This document shows positions 1 to 9,701 of a stretch of DNA of 64,000 nucleotides, one piece after another. This stretch comes from Octadecabacter antarcticus 307. GTDB taxonomy: Bacteria; Pseudomonadota; Alphaproteobacteria; Rhodobacterales; Rhodobacteraceae. Position 1 is the stretch's first letter. The number at the start of each line of letters is the position of its first letter. The DNA lies in contig NC_020911.1 in the NCBI RefSeq assembly GCF_000155675.2, forward strand, positions 4,330,501 through 4,394,500, written 5' to 3'. The notes under the pieces were generated by a model, which saw only the letters and a program-made list of their open reading frames with translations, searched no databases and was not told where the DNA came from. Both the position numbers and the translations under genes were made by a program.

Positions 1-96
1 TGGTTCACCAGCCAAAACACCAGCAAAGCCACCGACCGCCAGACCAATGATTGCTCCGAGGAAAATACCGCCAAAAGACGTAAATATGCGATTCAA
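1..96 (-). CDS. Partial glycine-rich hydrophobic ORF downstream of adk
   Basis: An open frame runs from a possible TTG start at 96 off the left edge of the window. It encodes a very hydrophobic, glycine-zipper-like stretch (motif GGIFLGAIIGLAVGG), so if real it is a membrane protein. It begins 5 bases after the adk stop and has no clear ribosome binding site. In related genomes rpsM would be expected after adk; this sequence is not rpsM. Only about 31 codons are visible, so the start and even the reality of the gene are uncertain. Confidence 0.25.
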   Translation of the reverse strand, partial: MNRIFTSFGGIFLGAIIGLAVGGFAGVLAGEP

Positions 97-100
97 CGAC

Positions 101-745
101 TTAGCCAAGAACGCCAGCTATTTCAGCCGCAACAACGTCCATTGATCCAAGCCCGTTTACCGAAGAAAGCTGACCTTTGGCGTAATAGTAGCCAATCAGC
201 GGTGATGTCTGCTTGTAATAGGCCAGCAGACGGGTCTTGAGGCTGTGTTCGTTATCGTCCGCGCGGCGCTGGAACTTGGAGGCCCCGCAATTCGTGCATT
301 TCTCGTCCGCGGGGATCGGTTTGGTCGCGTCATTATAGACCTCACCACATTCGCCACAGGTCGAGCGTGCCGTGATGCGCGCAACGAGCGCCTCGTCGTC
401 CACGGCCATTTCGACCACGTTCTGGAGATTTTGGCCCATCTCGGACATCAATTCAGCCAGCGCATCGGCTTGTGCCAAAGTGCGCGGGAAACCGTCAAAA
501 ATGAACCCACCGGTGTGTGACGTGTCTTCTAACTGTTCGCGGATCAGGCCGATGACGATCTCGTCCGTGACCAGATTACCCGCGTCCATAACTGCCGCAA
601 CCTTTTTGCCCATTGCCGTACCGGATGACCGTGCTGCCCGCAGCATGTCGCCCGTAGATAATTGCACCATATCGCGGCTATCGACTAATTTACGCGCTTG
701 TGTACCTTTTCCAGCGCCGGGTGGTCCAAGAAGGATAATGTTCAT
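101..745 (-). CDS. adk: Adenylate kinase
   Basis: Adenylate kinase interconverts ATP plus AMP and two ADP in the cytoplasm. The 214-aa product has the P-loop GPPGAGKGT at residues 7-15, the FDGFPRT motif near 83-89 and a long LID domain. The LID carries four cysteines (130, 133, 150, 153) in a CxxC...CxxC pattern, so it probably binds zinc, as in many adenylate kinases with a long LID. The ATG overlaps the secY stop as ATGA, giving translational coupling; secY-adk is a conserved pair of the spc operon. Length and motifs are normal for a long-form enzyme. Confidence 0.97.
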   Translation of the reverse strand: MNIILLGPPGAGKGTQARKLVDSRDMVQLSTGDMLRAARSSGTAMGKKVAAVMDAGNLVTDEIVIGLIREQLEDTSHTGGFIFDGFPRTLAQADALAELMSEMGQNLQNVVEMAVDDEALVARITARSTCGECGEVYNDATKPIPADEKCTNCGASKFQRRADDNEHSLKTRLLAYYKQTSPLIGYYYAKGQLSSVNGLGSMDVVAAEIAGVLG

Positions 746-2100
746 TTGCGCGCAGGGCTCCGCTTTTTGCCGCCCCGCTTACCGCGCAGTTGGCTTTTCT
801 CGATCAGACCCTCGTATTGATGGGCGAGTAGATGAGACTGGATTTGTTGGATGGTGTCCATCCCCACGCTAACAATAATCAGAACCGACGTGCCGCCAAA
901 GTAGAACGGAATGGAAAACTGGCTACGCAGAATTTCAGGCAAAAGACACACGAGCGCCAGATAACCGGATCCCAAAACAAGAATGCGTGTCACGACATAA
1001 TCAAGATATTCCTGCGTGCGCTTTCCGGGACGGATGCCAGGAACAAAGCCATTCTGATTTTTCAGGTTGTCAGCAACTTCGTCTGTCTTGAACGCAACTT
1101 CGCGGGTGTAGAAGAACGTGAAGAACACGATCATCGCCGTGAAGAACAACAGGTACAGCGGTTGGCCCGGGCCAAAATATGCAAGCAACGTGGACATCAC
1201 AGGGCCCGCCGTTTCGCCACCCGAAAACGTCGACAGCGTCGTCGGGAGCAAAAGAAGCGCTGACGCAAAGATCGCCGGGATAACGCCAGCAGGGTTCACC
1301 TTGATAGGCAGGTGGCTTGACCCGCCATCAAAGACCTTCATGCCGACTTGACGGCGCGGGTACTGGATATGGATCTTGCGCAAGCTGCGTTCCATGAAGA
1401 CCACAAATGCAAGGATCACTATGACCATGGCAAAGACGCCCAGCACCAGACCCCAGTTGTTGGTTTCCTGACCTTGGGCCAGAAATCCAGCAAGGGCTGC
1501 GGGAACTTCGGCGATGATACCAACGAAAATGATGAGCGAGATACCGTTACCGATGCCACGCGCGGTAATTTGTTCGCCCAACCACATCAGGAACATCGTT
1601 CCGCCGACAAGTGTAATGACGCAGGCAATTTTAAAATACAGACCCGGATCGGTGACAAGGCCACCGGCCTCAAGACCCGATGCCATGCCGTAGGCTTGGA
1701 ACGTTGCCAGCACCACAGTGCCATAGCGTGTGTATTGGTTCAGCTTCTTGCGGCCAGCGTCACCCTCTTTCTTGAGGTTCTTGAGCGGCTCCCACATCGC
1801 GCCGAGCAGCTGCACGATAATGGACGCAGAAATATAAGGCATGATGCCCAAAGCAAAGATACCCATGCGCGCCAGAGCGCCACCAGTAAACATCGACAAA
1901 ATCCCGCCGATACCTGCTGCGGCTTCGTCCATAAACGACCGCAATTGATCTGAATCGATGCCAGGAACGGGAATATATGTGCCGATGCGGTACACGACGA
2001 GAAGACCGAGCGTGAACAGGATGCGTTGGCGCAATTCTTTGGCTTGGCCAAAGGCGCTCCAGCTAGTGTTCGCGGCCATTTGCTCTGCTGCTGATGCCAT
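742..2100 (-). CDS. secY: Preprotein translocase subunit SecY
   Basis: SecY is the ten-helix channel of the Sec translocon in the inner membrane. The frame can be extended to a TTG at 2139, but ATG at 2100 gives the usual roseobacter-type N-terminus ([11 protein letters not shown]) and 452 aa, so it is preferred. Multiple hydrophobic segments and a basic C-terminus ([12 protein letters not shown]) fit the family. The stop overlaps the adk start. It lies 118 bp after rplO in a rplO-secY-adk unit, probably transcribed from the promoter at 2782-2810. Confidence 0.97.
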   Translation of the reverse strand: MASAAEQMAANTSWSAFGQAKELRQRILFTLGLLVVYRIGTYIPVPGIDSDQLRSFMDEAAAGIGGILSMFTGGALARMGIFALGIMPYISASIIVQLLGAMWEPLKNLKKEGDAGRKKLNQYTRYGTVVLATFQAYGMASGLEAGGLVTDPGLYFKIACVITLVGGTMFLMWLGEQITARGIGNGISLIIFVGIIAEVPAALAGFLAQGQETNNWGLVLGVFAMVIVILAFVVFMERSLRKIHIQYPRRQVGMKVFDGGSSHLPIKVNPAGVIPAIFASALLLLPTTLSTFSGGETAGPVMSTLLAYFGPGQPLYLLFFTAMIVFFTFFYTREVAFKTDEVADNLKNQNGFVPGIRPGKRTQEYLDYVVTRILVLGSGYLALVCLLPEILRSQFSIPFYFGGTSVLIIVSVGMDTIQQIQSHLLAHQYEGLIEKSQLRGKRGGKKRSPARK

Positions 2101-2218
2101 TGGTAGGTGCCTATCTGTTAGCTTGGGTCTGTTATGCAAACGCCGCCAGCCGGTAGATCCGGTTAGCGGCGTCGGGTCTGTTAACGATGTAGGGGGCGCA
2201 GTCGCCCCTCACAAGGTA

Positions 2219-2689
2219 TTATTCAGCAGCTGTCTTAGCTGTGACCGTCAGTTTACCGCCAGCCTTTGCGACCGCTTCGATTGCGCCCGCAGATGCACCA
2301 GTGACGTCGATCGTGACTGTGGAGGTGATCACGCCCTTTGCGAGAACGCGTATACCGTCAAGTTTGCGACGGATCAGGCCCGATGCGATCAGCGAGTCTT
2401 CGGTGATCGTTGTGTCCAGCTTCTTTTCGTCGATAAACTTCTGGATCAGACCAAGGTTCACAACCGAGAATTTTTTGCGGTTCGGCTTGGTAAAGCCGCG
2501 CTTTGGCAGACGTTGGTACAAAGGCATCTGACCGCCCTCGAAGCCCTTGATCGCCACACCGGAACGCGATTTCTGACCTTTGATACCGCGGCCACCCATT
2601 TTACCCATGCCGGAACCCGGACCACGGCCAACGCGCTTGCGTGGTTTTGTGGCACCTGGGTTGTCGTGAAGTTCGTTAAGTTTAACCAT
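2219..2689 (-). CDS. rplO: 50S ribosomal protein L15
   Basis: L15 is a 23S rRNA-binding protein of the large subunit. The 156-aa product starts [13 protein letters not shown] and has the glycine- and lysine-rich N-terminal arm ([15 protein letters not shown]) typical of L15. The frame runs on upstream to 3085, but an AGGAG site 7 bases before the ATG at 2689 decides the start. It is first in the rplO-secY-adk unit and is separated from rpmD, its usual upstream partner, by about 2.1 kb of non-ribosomal genes. Its own promoter is predicted at 2782-2810. Confidence 0.96.
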   Translation of the reverse strand: MVKLNELHDNPGATKPRKRVGRGPGSGMGKMGGRGIKGQKSRSGVAIKGFEGGQMPLYQRLPKRGFTKPNRKKFSVVNLGLIQKFIDEKKLDTTITEDSLIASGLIRRKLDGIRVLAKGVITSTVTIDVTGASAGAIEAVAKAGGKLTVTAKTAAE

Positions 2690-2781
2690 GTCGCTGTCTC
2701 CTTGCCGGAAGACCTGACCCAGCGACGGGAAAGGCACGCGGCGTTTGTTTGAATCAGTGGCGGATGTGGTGCCACTGGCGG

Positions 2782-2810
2782 CGTATAGGACATGGGTGGT
2801 GGGGTGGCAA
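2782..2810 (-). promoter_or_regulatory. Sigma70-type promoter for rplO-secY-adk
   Basis: On the minus strand TTGCCA (2810-2805) and TATACG (2787-2782) are 17 bp apart, with a C-rich spacer. This is about 95 bp before the rplO start. The same -35 hexamer, spacing and C-rich spacer occur in front of rpmC (9206-9234), the head of another displaced ribosomal unit. A start of transcription near 2775 is inferred. Confidence 0.6.
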
Positions 2811-2849
2811 GCGTGAACCTGTTCATCAAACAGGTCCCCACAGGACGGA

Positions 2850-3119
2850 TCAGTGGTTTCCGTCAGAACACCACTGCGCCGCTTTTTCAAGTTGCTCGAC
2901 GTAGCTGCGGTCGTTCCCGCCGCGGCCGCCCATCGTAAAGTGCGGGATGTCGAAATCCAGACAGTTTTCGACGTCATCACTGATATCGAGTGATCCCGCC
3001 GCGACCTGCGAAAGCACAGCGGCGCTGAGCCCGACCAAAGCAGCAGTAAGGACAACCCAATCGACTGTTGTTGCGCCATCTTCATCAGAACGGAATTTCA
3101 GAAGGAATTTGTGCAGCAT
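2850..3119 (-). CDS. Flp/Fap-like pilin-type small membrane protein
   Basis: A predicted 89-aa protein. After a short basic leader it has the sequence [10 protein letters not shown] followed by a hydrophobic helix ([15 protein letters not shown]). This matches the layout of Flp-type pilins: prepilin-peptidase cleavage after Gly, an acidic residue five positions on (here Asp instead of the usual Glu), then a transmembrane helix. The C-terminal part is polar with two Cys. ATG at 3119, with GGGGA 8 bases upstream, is preferred over ATG at 3134, which has no binding site. No tad genes are nearby, so a role in a pilus is only inferred. A small hairpin lies just past the stop at 2815-2834. Confidence 0.6.
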   Translation of the reverse strand: MLHKFLLKFRSDEDGATTVDWVVLTAALVGLSAAVLSQVAAGSLDISDDVENCLDFDIPHFTMGGRGGNDRSYVEQLEKAAQWCSDGNH

Positions 3120-3239
3120 TTTAAATGTCCCCATTAAGCAATATTTGGTAACGGGTATTTCTCTTAAAAGAGTGTCGAAATTAGGTCAATTTGGGGCCTT
3201 AGTCTGCCTCGTTCAAAAAAATGATGGGTGGTTGCAGTT

Positions 3240-4451
3240 TCATACCCCACTATCCGTCCGCACCCTGAACCCCTGCCCGCGCAGCGCCCCCACAATCGTC
3301 TTCACATGCCCCATATCCCGCGCCTCAATCACTACGTCCAACTCCGCCTGTTTCAGCGACACCGATTGCATCATGCGTTGGTGGATGACTTCGACGACGT
3401 TGGCGCCAGCCTCGCCGATGATGCGTGAAATGGTGGCGAGTTGGCCGGGGGTGTCGTCAATCTCGAATGTCAGGCGGGTGATGCGGCCATCGCGCACGAG
3501 GCCGCGTAGGATCAAGGTGGACAGCAGGCGGCTGTCGATGTTGCCGCCGCAGATCACCAGCCCAACTTTCTTGCCGCGATACGCTGCGAGGTTATTTTTG
3601 ATCACGGCGAGCCCTGCCCCCGGCGCACCTTCGGCAACGAGTTTTTCTGCTGACAGCAGGTCAAACACCGCATCCTCGATCTCTGCCTCGGTTGCAATAT
3701 CGATGCGGGTGACATGTTGTTTGATGATCTCGACGTTGGCCGGCGCAGGCGCTTTGACGGCGATGCCTTCAGCAAGCGTCGCGCCCGCGAAATGCGTTTC
3801 GGTCCCGTCGAACTGGGCCTTAACCGCATCAAAGATCGCGGCCTGTGCGCCAATGATCTGCACGTCCGGCTTGACGGATGTGGCAGCCACAGCCATGCCC
3901 GCGATCAAGCCACCACCACCAACGGGCACGACGATAACATCAAGGTCGGGCAGGTCTTCGAGCATTTCAAATGCGACAGTGCCCTGCCCCGCCGCAACGA
4001 TCGGATCATCAAAGGGATGAATGAATGTCAGCCCGTAACGCGCCGCCAGATCGAGGGTAAATTGGACGCTGTCATCAAAGCCGACCCCATGCTGGATCAC
4101 CGTTGCGCCAAAATCTTCGGTGCGTTTGACCTTATTGAAGGGCGTGCCTTCGGGCATGACGATTGTGGACGCGATGCCGAGGCGGGTGGCGTGGTAGGCG
4201 ACGCCTTGGGCGTGATTGCCAGCGCTACAGGCGATGACGCCCGCCTGTTTTTGGGTGTCAGTGAGCGTCAATAATTTGGCCAGTGCGCCGCGGGCCTTGA
4301 ACGCATTTGTATGCTGCAGGTTTTCGAGCTTTAGATGCAGGTCAATACCCAGCTGCAGCGACAACCGCGCCGCTTGAATCGTGGGCGTGCGGATTGTGGC
4401 GTCGCGGATCGCGGCGTAGGTTTGATGGATTAGGGTGGGGGTCAGCGTCAC
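3240..4451 (-). CDS. ilvA: Threonine ammonia-lyase (threonine dehydratase)
   Basis: A PLP-dependent enzyme deaminating threonine to 2-oxobutyrate, the first step towards isoleucine, or acting in threonine catabolism. The 403-aa product has the fold type II PLP segment with the lysine in NAFKARGA, the SAGNHAQG substrate loop, the GGGGLIAG phosphate-binding loop and a C-terminal ACT-like domain (about the last 80 residues, motif DTPGQLATI), which suggests allosteric control. The frame continues to 4511, but GTG at 4451 has AAAGGA 7-8 bases upstream and gives the normal length. It sits between rpmD and rplO, an unusual place for a metabolic gene. Biosynthetic versus catabolic form cannot be told from sequence alone. 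Confidence 0.9.
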   Translation of the reverse strand: MTLTPTLIHQTYAAIRDATIRTPTIQAARLSLQLGIDLHLKLENLQHTNAFKARGALAKLLTLTDTQKQAGVIACSAGNHAQGVAYHATRLGIASTIVMPEGTPFNKVKRTEDFGATVIQHGVGFDDSVQFTLDLAARYGLTFIHPFDDPIVAAGQGTVAFEMLEDLPDLDVIVVPVGGGGLIAGMAVAATSVKPDVQIIGAQAAIFDAVKAQFDGTETHFAGATLAEGIAVKAPAPANVEIIKQHVTRIDIATEAEIEDAVFDLLSAEKLVAEGAPGAGLAVIKNNLAAYRGKKVGLVICGGNIDSRLLSTLILRGLVRDGRITRLTFEIDDTPGQLATISRIIGEAGANVVEVIHQRMMQSVSLKQAELDVVIEARDMGHVKTIVGALRGQGFRVRTDSGV

Positions 4452-4741
4452 GGGCGCATCCTTTCGTGGGCAATCCGTGGGACTGTCCGTCGACGTGCAA
4501 CCTGTTGTCAACGCATGTCACGCGCGCCGCTGATCAGGATGCCAAGACCGAGAAAGGATGTGATCGGATTGATGCAGAACGTGACTGGCCTGACCAAAGA
4601 TATTGCTGTCCGGTGCCCCGACGATTGAGGTGTCCTTTTCCGGGTACTCCAAGCGGGACTGGAAATGGCACATATTCGGAAGAATTTAGATGTGGCATGG
4701 TGGAGGCGCCGCTGTCTTAGATCAATCTGAGACATCTCCAA

Positions 4742-4779
4742 CAACAAAAAACGCCCCACTCGTGAGAGCAGGGCGTTCA
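4742..4779 (-). terminator. Intrinsic terminator after rpmD
   Basis: On the minus strand a 7-bp stem, AACGCCC (4777-4771) pairing with GGGCGTT (4756-4750), is followed by a U-rich tract. It lies about 25 bp after the rpmD stop, so the rpmC-rpmD unit should end here and rplO-secY-adk would need another promoter. Confidence 0.85.
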
Positions 4780-4801
4780 ATTCCGGAAATCGAACGGGCT
4801 T

Positions 4802-4990
4802 CTAGCCCTTTTCTTCGATGATCTCCACCATGTGAGAGATCTTGTTGACCATGCCACGAACAGAAGGTGTGTCTTCCAACTCGCGGGTTTTGTGCATCTT
4901 GTTCAGACCCAGACCGATCAGCGTTTGCTTTTGGTCTTTTGGGCGACGGATCGGCGAACCGATCTGTTTTACGACGATTGTTTTAGCCAT
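4802..4990 (-). CDS. rpmD: 50S ribosomal protein L30
   Basis: A 62-aa L30 with the typical start [16 protein letters not shown] and the conserved block [18 protein letters not shown]. It binds 23S rRNA in the large subunit. Three bases separate it from the rpsE stop, so the two are probably coupled. It is the last gene before the terminator at 4742-4779. Confidence 0.96.
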   Translation of the reverse strand: MAKTIVVKQIGSPIRRPKDQKQTLIGLGLNKMHKTRELEDTPSVRGMVNKISHMVEIIEEKG

Positions 4991-4993
4991 GGC

Positions 4994-5572
4994 TTAGGCC
5001 TCCTCAGCTTCAGCTGCGACATCGGCTGCTGGCGCATCGTCGCGCTTTGGCAGAATATCAGCAACTTTTTTACCGCGACGTTGGGCGACGGAACGAGGCG
5101 ATGCCTCCTTCTTGAGGCCGTCCATGGTGGCGCGGATCATGTTGTATGGGTTGGACGAGCCAATGGATTTCGCAACGATGTCCTGGATTCCGAGCATTTC
5201 GAACACGGCACGCATTGGACCACCAGCGATGATACCGGAACCTTGTGGTGCGGAACGCATCACAACTTTACCGGCGCCGTGGCGACCTTCCATGTCGTGG
5301 TGCAGCGTGCGACCTTCGCGCAGCTGAACGCGGATCATCTGGCGTTTGGCTTGCTCGGTTGCTTTGCGGATCGCCTCAGGGACTTCCTTGGCTTTACCTT
5401 TTCCGAACCCGACGCGGCCTTTTTGATCGCCTACAACCACGAGAGCTGCGAAGCCGAAACGCTTACCACCCTTAACAGTCTTGGACACACGGTTGATCGC
5501 AACAAGGCGATCTTGGAATTCTGGGTTTTCGTCACGACGGTTACCGCCGCGTTGATTTTGATCACGAGCCAT
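4994..5572 (-). CDS. rpsE: 30S ribosomal protein S5
   Basis: S5 (192 aa) helps maintain decoding accuracy in the small subunit. The N-terminal dsRNA-binding-like domain ([18 protein letters not shown]) and the C-terminal domain with GRHGAGKV and [11 protein letters not shown] are clear. The C-terminus has an alanine- and acid-rich tail (DVAAEAEEA), common in alphaproteobacteria. An AGGAGG-type site precedes the ATG. The 133-bp gap upstream to rplR is long for this operon and contains several hairpins. Confidence 0.97.
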   Translation of the reverse strand: MARDQNQRGGNRRDENPEFQDRLVAINRVSKTVKGGKRFGFAALVVVGDQKGRVGFGKGKAKEVPEAIRKATEQAKRQMIRVQLREGRTLHHDMEGRHGAGKVVMRSAPQGSGIIAGGPMRAVFEMLGIQDIVAKSIGSSNPYNMIRATMDGLKKEASPRSVAQRRGKKVADILPKRDDAPAADVAAEAEEA

Positions 5573-5679
5573 GTGGCCCTCCTAGATTTGGGTGGCGCAT
5601 TGGCGCGCCGTTTATGTCGATCGTAGTGACTTGCGTCCTAGATCATCGGAGGGGCCACATCGCGGCCCCCCGCATATTT

Positions 5680-5702
5680 CGTAGGGTGGGTGAAACCCAC
5701 CG
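5680..5702. repeat. REP-like palindrome between rplR and rpsE
   Basis: The sequence GTGGGTGAAACCCAC, flanked by CGTAGG, forms a small hairpin. Similar motifs are widespread as intergenic palindromes in proteobacteria. Two more hairpins (about 5651-5668 and 5595-5611) fill the rest of this gap. Whether they affect expression of rpsE relative to rplR is not shown. Confidence 0.45.
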
Positions 5703-5705
5703 CTT

Positions 5706-6065
5706 TTAGATTTTCAAGCCACCTTCACGTGCAGCTTCGGCCAAGGCCTTCACTTTGCCGTGGAACAAGAAACCGCCACGGTCGAAGTAGGCTTCGGACA
5801 CGCCGGCCTTCTTTGCACGTTCTGCGATTGCTGCGCCAACTTTGGCCGCTGCTTCGACGTTGTTCTGACCAACAACGCCCAGATCCTTCTCGAGAGAAGA
5901 CGCTGACGCAAGTGTTACGCCGTTCACATCGTCGATCAACTGCACGCTGATGTTCTTGTTGGAGCGGTGAACGGACAGACGCGGGCGTCCTGCGTTCACT
6001 TTGCGAAGCTTGTTCCGAACGCGCATACGGCGTTTGATGAACAACTGTCGTTTTGTGTTTGCCAT
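5706..6065 (-). CDS. rplR: 50S ribosomal protein L18
   Basis: L18 (119 aa) binds 5S rRNA in the central protuberance. Conserved features are the basic start ([22 protein letters not shown]), [13 protein letters not shown] and the C-terminal [23 protein letters not shown]. It follows rplF by 11 bp in the same unit. Confidence 0.97.
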   Translation of the reverse strand: MANTKRQLFIKRRMRVRNKLRKVNAGRPRLSVHRSNKNISVQLIDDVNGVTLASASSLEKDLGVVGQNNVEAAAKVGAAIAERAKKAGVSEAYFDRGGFLFHGKVKALAEAAREGGLKI

Positions 6066-6076
6066 CTGTTCGGTCC

Positions 6077-6607
6077 TTACCTTTTGCCTTCTTTGCGGAA
6101 GACGTATTCGCCCGCATACCGGATGCCTTTGCCCTTATAGGGCTCGGGCTTGCGCCATTCGCGGATGTTTGCCGCTACCTGACCGACCTGTTGTTCGTCG
6201 ATACCTTCGACGACAATCTGGGTCAGCTTGGGTGCCGTAACTGTGACACCATCAGGGACGATGAAATCCACATCGTGGCTGTAGCCTAGGTTCAGTTTCA
6301 AAACGTTGCCTTGGATCTGAGCGCGGTAACCAACGCCCTGAATCTCAAGCTCTTTTTTGAAGCCTTCGGTGACGCCCTTCACGAGGTTCTGAATCCGCGT
6401 ACGCGACATACCCCACTGCTGACGTGCGCGCTTGGACTTGCCACGCGGCACGACTGACACAGACCCGTCTTCAACGGACAACGTCACGTCGTCTGTCGCT
6501 TTGAAGCTCCGGGTCCCCTTGGGGCCTTTTACTTCGATAGATTGGCCGGATACCAAGGCAGTTACGCCATCAGGAAGACCAACCGGTTTTTTACCAATAC
6601 GAGACAT
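6077..6607 (-). CDS. rplF: 50S ribosomal protein L6
   Basis: L6 (176 aa) lies near the factor-binding site of the large subunit. The start [15 protein letters not shown] at 6607 is preceded by AGGAG; the longer frame to 6652 adds an unrelated extension and is rejected. The C-terminal signature [19 protein letters not shown] is intact. The rpsH stop is 10 bp upstream. Confidence 0.97.
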   Translation of the reverse strand: MSRIGKKPVGLPDGVTALVSGQSIEVKGPKGTRSFKATDDVTLSVEDGSVSVVPRGKSKRARQQWGMSRTRIQNLVKGVTEGFKKELEIQGVGYRAQIQGNVLKLNLGYSHDVDFIVPDGVTVTAPKLTQIVVEGIDEQQVGQVAANIREWRKPEPYKGKGIRYAGEYVFRKEGKR

Positions 6608-6617
6608 CTTGCGCTCC

Positions 6618-7010
6618 TTAGAATACGGTGCAAAGCACTTCGCCGCCAACATTGGCCGCCCGTGCTGACGCGTCCGACATCACACCCCGTGGGGTGGAGA
6701 CAATCGACACGCCGAGGCCCTGACGGACCGTTGGAATGTCATTGACGCCCATGTAAACGCGACGACCGGGAGTAGAAACCCGTTTCACTTCGCGAATGAC
6801 AGGAGTGCCTTCGTAATATTTTAGGCTAATGTCGAAAGCCGGATGGCCGTCGGCACCAGTCGTGGCTTCGTAGCCGCGAATGTAGCCTTCGTCTGCCAGC
6901 ACATCGAGTACCCAGCCGCGCAGTTTAGACGCAGGTGTTGCCACCATGGACTTACCACGCATTTGGCCGTTCCGGATGCGTGTCAGCATATCTGCGATAG
7001 GATCGTTCAT
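6618..7010 (-). CDS. rpsH: 30S ribosomal protein S8
   Basis: S8 (130 aa) organises the central domain of 16S rRNA and in enterobacteria is the translational repressor of the spc operon. The start [15 protein letters not shown] and the C-terminal [23 protein letters not shown] are typical. It sits between rpsN and rplF as expected. Confidence 0.97.
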   Translation of the reverse strand: MNDPIADMLTRIRNGQMRGKSMVATPASKLRGWVLDVLADEGYIRGYEATTGADGHPAFDISLKYYEGTPVIREVKRVSTPGRRVYMGVNDIPTVRQGLGVSIVSTPRGVMSDASARAANVGGEVLCTVF

Positions 7011-7022
7011 ACTATGTGCTCC

Positions 7023-7328
7023 TTACCAGCTAGACTTGACCATACCGGGAATTTCGCCATTGGAACCAAGGTTCCGCAGGGCGATCCGGCTGATCTTAAG
7101 CTTACGGTAGTACGCGTGTGGGCGACCTGTAAGCTGGCAACGGTTATGCAAGCGGACCGGCGCAGAGTTGCGCGGCAGCTTGGCAAGTTTCAGACGAGCG
7201 GTAAAACGCTCGGCTTGGGTCTTGCTGTCATCGAGTGCGATTGCTTTGAGTTCGGCGCGCTTGGCTGCGTACTTTTTAACGAGCTTTTCACGCTTAACTT
7301 CGCGGGCGATCATGGATTTTTTAGCCAT
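7023..7328 (-). CDS. rpsN: 30S ribosomal protein S14
   Basis: S14 of 101 aa, starting [16 protein letters not shown] at 7328; the longer frame to 7436 is inside rplE and is rejected. The protein is the long zinc-free form: the CxxC pairs of short S14 are absent and the C-terminus reads [20 protein letters not shown]. It lies between rplE and rpsH. Confidence 0.97.
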   Translation of the reverse strand: MAKKSMIAREVKREKLVKKYAAKRAELKAIALDDSKTQAERFTARLKLAKLPRNSAPVRLHNRCQLTGRPHAYYRKLKISRIALRNLGSNGEIPGMVKSSW

Positions 7329-7342
7329 ATTATCTGTCCCCT

Positions 7343-7906
7343 TTAGCTGTTGAACGGCATGTTGAAATGCTTCAACAGCGATTTTGCTTCTGCATCGTTG
7401 TCTGCAGTTGTGCAGATGACGATATCCATGCCCCAATTCACATCAACTTTGTCGAAGTTGATTTCGGGGAAGACGATATGTTCCTTGAGGCCCATGGCGT
7501 AGTTGCCACCACCATCGAACGATTTTCCGGGTACGCCGCGAAAGTCACGGATACGGGGCATTGCGATCGTGGTCAGACGGTCAATGAATTCATACATGCG
7601 ATTGCCACGAAGTGTGACTTTCGCGCCAAGCGGCATGTCTTCACGAACACGGAAACCAGCGATTGATTTCTTTGCTTTAGTGATGACGGCCAGCTGGCCT
7701 GCAATTGCGGACAAGTCATCTTGCGCCGATTTGGCTTTCTTGGTGTCGTTCACGGCTTCGGATCCGCAACCAATGTTCAAGACGATTTTTTCCAGACGGG
7801 GCGTCTGCATCGCGTTCTTGTATGAAAACTCTTCCATCATGGCAGCACGAATGCTGTCATTATACATGGCCTTCAGACGCGGGGTGTATGTTGTAGCATC
7901 AAGCAT
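7343..7906 (-). CDS. rplE: 50S ribosomal protein L5
   Basis: L5 (187 aa) binds 5S rRNA and contacts the P-site tRNA. Conserved segments are [28 protein letters not shown] and [20 protein letters not shown]. Its ATG overlaps the rplX stop (TGATG), so translation is coupled. Confidence 0.97.
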   Translation of the reverse strand: MLDATTYTPRLKAMYNDSIRAAMMEEFSYKNAMQTPRLEKIVLNIGCGSEAVNDTKKAKSAQDDLSAIAGQLAVITKAKKSIAGFRVREDMPLGAKVTLRGNRMYEFIDRLTTIAMPRIRDFRGVPGKSFDGGGNYAMGLKEHIVFPEINFDKVDVNWGMDIVICTTADNDAEAKSLLKHFNMPFNS

Positions 7907-8211
7907 CAGATTACATCCCCTGTTGTCTTGGCGAAGCGCACTTTCTTATCGCCGTCCATTTTGAAACCGACGCGCGTTGCTTTGCCGTTCGCATCCACAA
8001 CCGCGAGGTTGGAAAGCTGGATCGGCATCGCCTTGGGTGTGCGACCACCCTGCGTTGTCTGGCTTTGTTTGACGTGGCGGATGGCGACATTGACGCCATC
8101 AACGATTGCTTTGCCGGACTTGGGGTCAACAGACGAAATTTCGCCTGTCATGCCTTTGTCTTTGCCGGCCAGCACGATGACATTGTCACCTTTACGGAGC
8201 TTAGCAGCCAT
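7906..8211 (-). CDS. rplX: 50S ribosomal protein L24
   Basis: L24 (101 aa) is an assembly initiator of the large subunit. It starts with a KOW-type motif ([22 protein letters not shown]). It overlaps rplE by one base and follows rplN by a single base. Confidence 0.97.
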   Translation of the reverse strand: MAAKLRKGDNVIVLAGKDKGMTGEISSVDPKSGKAIVDGVNVAIRHVKQSQTTQGGRTPKAMPIQLSNLAVVDANGKATRVGFKMDGDKKVRFAKTTGDVI

Positions 8212-8212
8212 T

Positions 8213-8581
8213 TTAGAGCACCTCCGGAGCGAGCGAGATGATCTTCATGAAGTTCTTCGCGCGAAGCTCACGAACCACTGGCCCGAAGATACGGGTGCCA
8301 ACAGGCTCGTTTGCGTTGTTGAGGATGACAGCCGCGTTGGTGTCAAACTTGATTGCAGTGCCGTCATCGCGACGAACCTGCTTTTTGGTGCGAACGACGA
8401 CGGCCTTGCGGACGTCACCCTTCTTAACACGGCCACGTGGAATGGCCTCTTTTACCGATACGACGATAATATCGCCGACCGATGCGTACCGACGGTGTGA
8501 ACCGCCGAGAACCTTAATGCACTGAACACGGCGAGCGCCGCTGTTGTCAGCCACTTCAAGGTTGGTCTGCATCTGGATCAT
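8213..8581 (-). CDS. rplN: 50S ribosomal protein L14
   Basis: L14 (122 aa) forms an intersubunit bridge. The sequence starts [18 protein letters not shown] and contains the conserved [16 protein letters not shown] and GPVVRELRA blocks. The 81-bp gap to rpsQ is the only sizeable gap in this unit and shows no clear signal. Confidence 0.98.
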   Translation of the reverse strand: MIQMQTNLEVADNSGARRVQCIKVLGGSHRRYASVGDIIVVSVKEAIPRGRVKKGDVRKAVVVRTKKQVRRDDGTAIKFDTNAAVILNNANEPVGTRIFGPVVRELRAKNFMKIISLAPEVL

Positions 8582-8662
8582 TTAGATTACTCCCGACCTA
8601 TAGGGTAAATCCCGATTACTGACCGGGCCCCTAGGGTTTCGTTAAACTGGAAAAGTGCTCGC

Positions 8663-8890
8663 TTACGCGATCACTTCCCAGCGCTTGGTTTTAGACCGTG
8701 GCGCACATTCTTGGATGCGAACTTGGGCACCGACTTGGATTGTGTTGGCTTCATCGTGGGCCCGGTATTTTTTGGACTTACGAATGGTCTTTTTCAGGAC
8801 TGGGTGCGTAAAGCGGCGCTCTACAGACACAGTGACGGTTTGTTCGTTCTGGTTGCTTGTGACAACGCCGGTCAGGATACGCTTGGGCAT
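8663..8890 (-). CDS. rpsQ: 30S ribosomal protein S17
   Basis: S17 (75 aa), an OB-fold 16S rRNA-binding protein. The start [12 protein letters not shown] and the block [18 protein letters not shown] are typical. It follows rpmC by 3 bp. Confidence 0.97.
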   Translation of the reverse strand: MPKRILTGVVTSNQNEQTVTVSVERRFTHPVLKKTIRKSKKYRAHDEANTIQVGAQVRIQECAPRSKTKRWEVIA

Positions 8891-8893
8891 CTA

Positions 8894-9127
8894 TTAAGCC
8901 TCCGCTTTATCGTTAGCGGACTTTTCGTCCGACGCAGCCGCAGCTGCCATTTCGTTCAGGATGGTTTTCACACGCGCAGCAGAGCGTTTGACAACGCGCA
9001 TACGGGCTGTGTTTTCCATTGTGCCAGTCGCCTGCTGAAAACGCAGGTTGAAGGCTTCTTTCTTGAGGTTGGACAACTCTTCACGGAGTTGATCCGGCGT
9101 TTTACCGCGCAGTTCAGTTGCATCCAT
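8894..9127 (-). CDS. rpmC: 50S ribosomal protein L29
   Basis: L29 (77 aa) lies at the exit of the peptide tunnel. Typical blocks are [25 protein letters not shown] and [19 protein letters not shown]; the C-terminus has an alanine- and acid-rich tail. AAGGA lies 8 bases before the ATG. rplP, its normal upstream neighbour, is 3.86 kb away, so rpmC heads a separate unit with its own promoter at 9206-9234. Confidence 0.96.
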   Translation of the reverse strand: MDATELRGKTPDQLREELSNLKKEAFNLRFQQATGTMENTARMRVVKRSAARVKTILNEMAAAAASDEKSANDKAEA

Positions 9128-9205
9128 TGGACTATTCCTTTGTCAACATCACCGGAGGGCCGCAAAAGCGTGACCCGATTCCCGATGGAGTGGGTAGAAG
9201 TGGGG

Positions 9206-9234
9206 TCTATAGGGGAGGTGTGTGGGTGTGGCAA
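9206..9234 (-). promoter_or_regulatory. Sigma70-type promoter for the rpmC-rpmD unit
   Basis: On the minus strand TTGCCA (9234-9229) and TATAGA (9211-9206) have a 17-bp spacer made almost only of C and A. It lies about 80 bp before rpmC, where the S10 operon has been cut. It closely resembles the rplO promoter at 2782-2810. Confidence 0.65.
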
Positions 9235-9246
9235 GGGGTGTGTTTC

Positions 9247-9621
9247 CTAGCTCGGCACACATCTCCCAAAATGTTGTGCTGCGACGATTTCTCCAAAGAT
9301 AACTGAGTTGCGGGAATGGACTGCAAGTCCTCGTCCTGTGACAGTTGTCGACTGAACGATACCGCTAGCTGGTTTTTCCAGGAAACTGAAAGCTGAGTCA
9401 CCTACATGAACATCTACATCCACCAGACCGAGATTGCCCTCCATGAACGCTCGTCCTGTTATCGTGTCGATGCCGAAAACCAAGAGCATTCGTTCCGCAG
9501 TTCGTCTTTCTTCATCAATCCTATATTCGAATTGGCAGTCCCAACTGCGGACCTTCGCATTAGCTGGTGCAATGCCAATTACTGTACAGATTGATGCAAT
9601 TACGACAGGTAAATTTTTCAA
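9247..9621 (-). CDS. Small secreted protein of unknown function
   Basis: A 124-aa protein with a clear Sec signal peptide: a short basic start, a hydrophobic core (VVIASICTVIGIAP) and a likely cleavage after ANA at about residue 22. The mature part is small, soluble-looking and mostly beta-prone, with two Cys (in WDCQF and GRCVPS) that could form a disulfide. I do not recognise the family. It is the first gene of the block that separates rpmC from rplP; its stop lies 13 bp from the -35 box of the rpmC promoter. Confidence 0.55.
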   Translation of the reverse strand: MKNLPVVIASICTVIGIAPANAKVRSWDCQFEYRIDEERRTAERMLLVFGIDTITGRAFMEGNLGLVDVDVHVGDSAFSFLEKPASGIVQSTTVTGRGLAVHSRNSVIFGEIVAAQHFGRCVPS

Positions 9622-9701
9622 ACACTGGTCCTTTCAATTTGGTCAGGTGTTTTGGACCTAACTTTTTAGTTCGAAAGATTTTGTCACACCGTCTCAGGGA
9701 T

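Noticed and set aside
2219-3085. 288-codon form of rplO
   Set aside because: The upstream part overlaps the pilin-like gene and crosses the promoter; the normal L15 start with AGGAG is at 2689.
4508-4780. 90-codon minus-strand frame before the threonine ammonia-lyase gene
   Set aside because: It spans the rpmD terminator and ends at the upstream edge of the lyase gene; no start site or family match.
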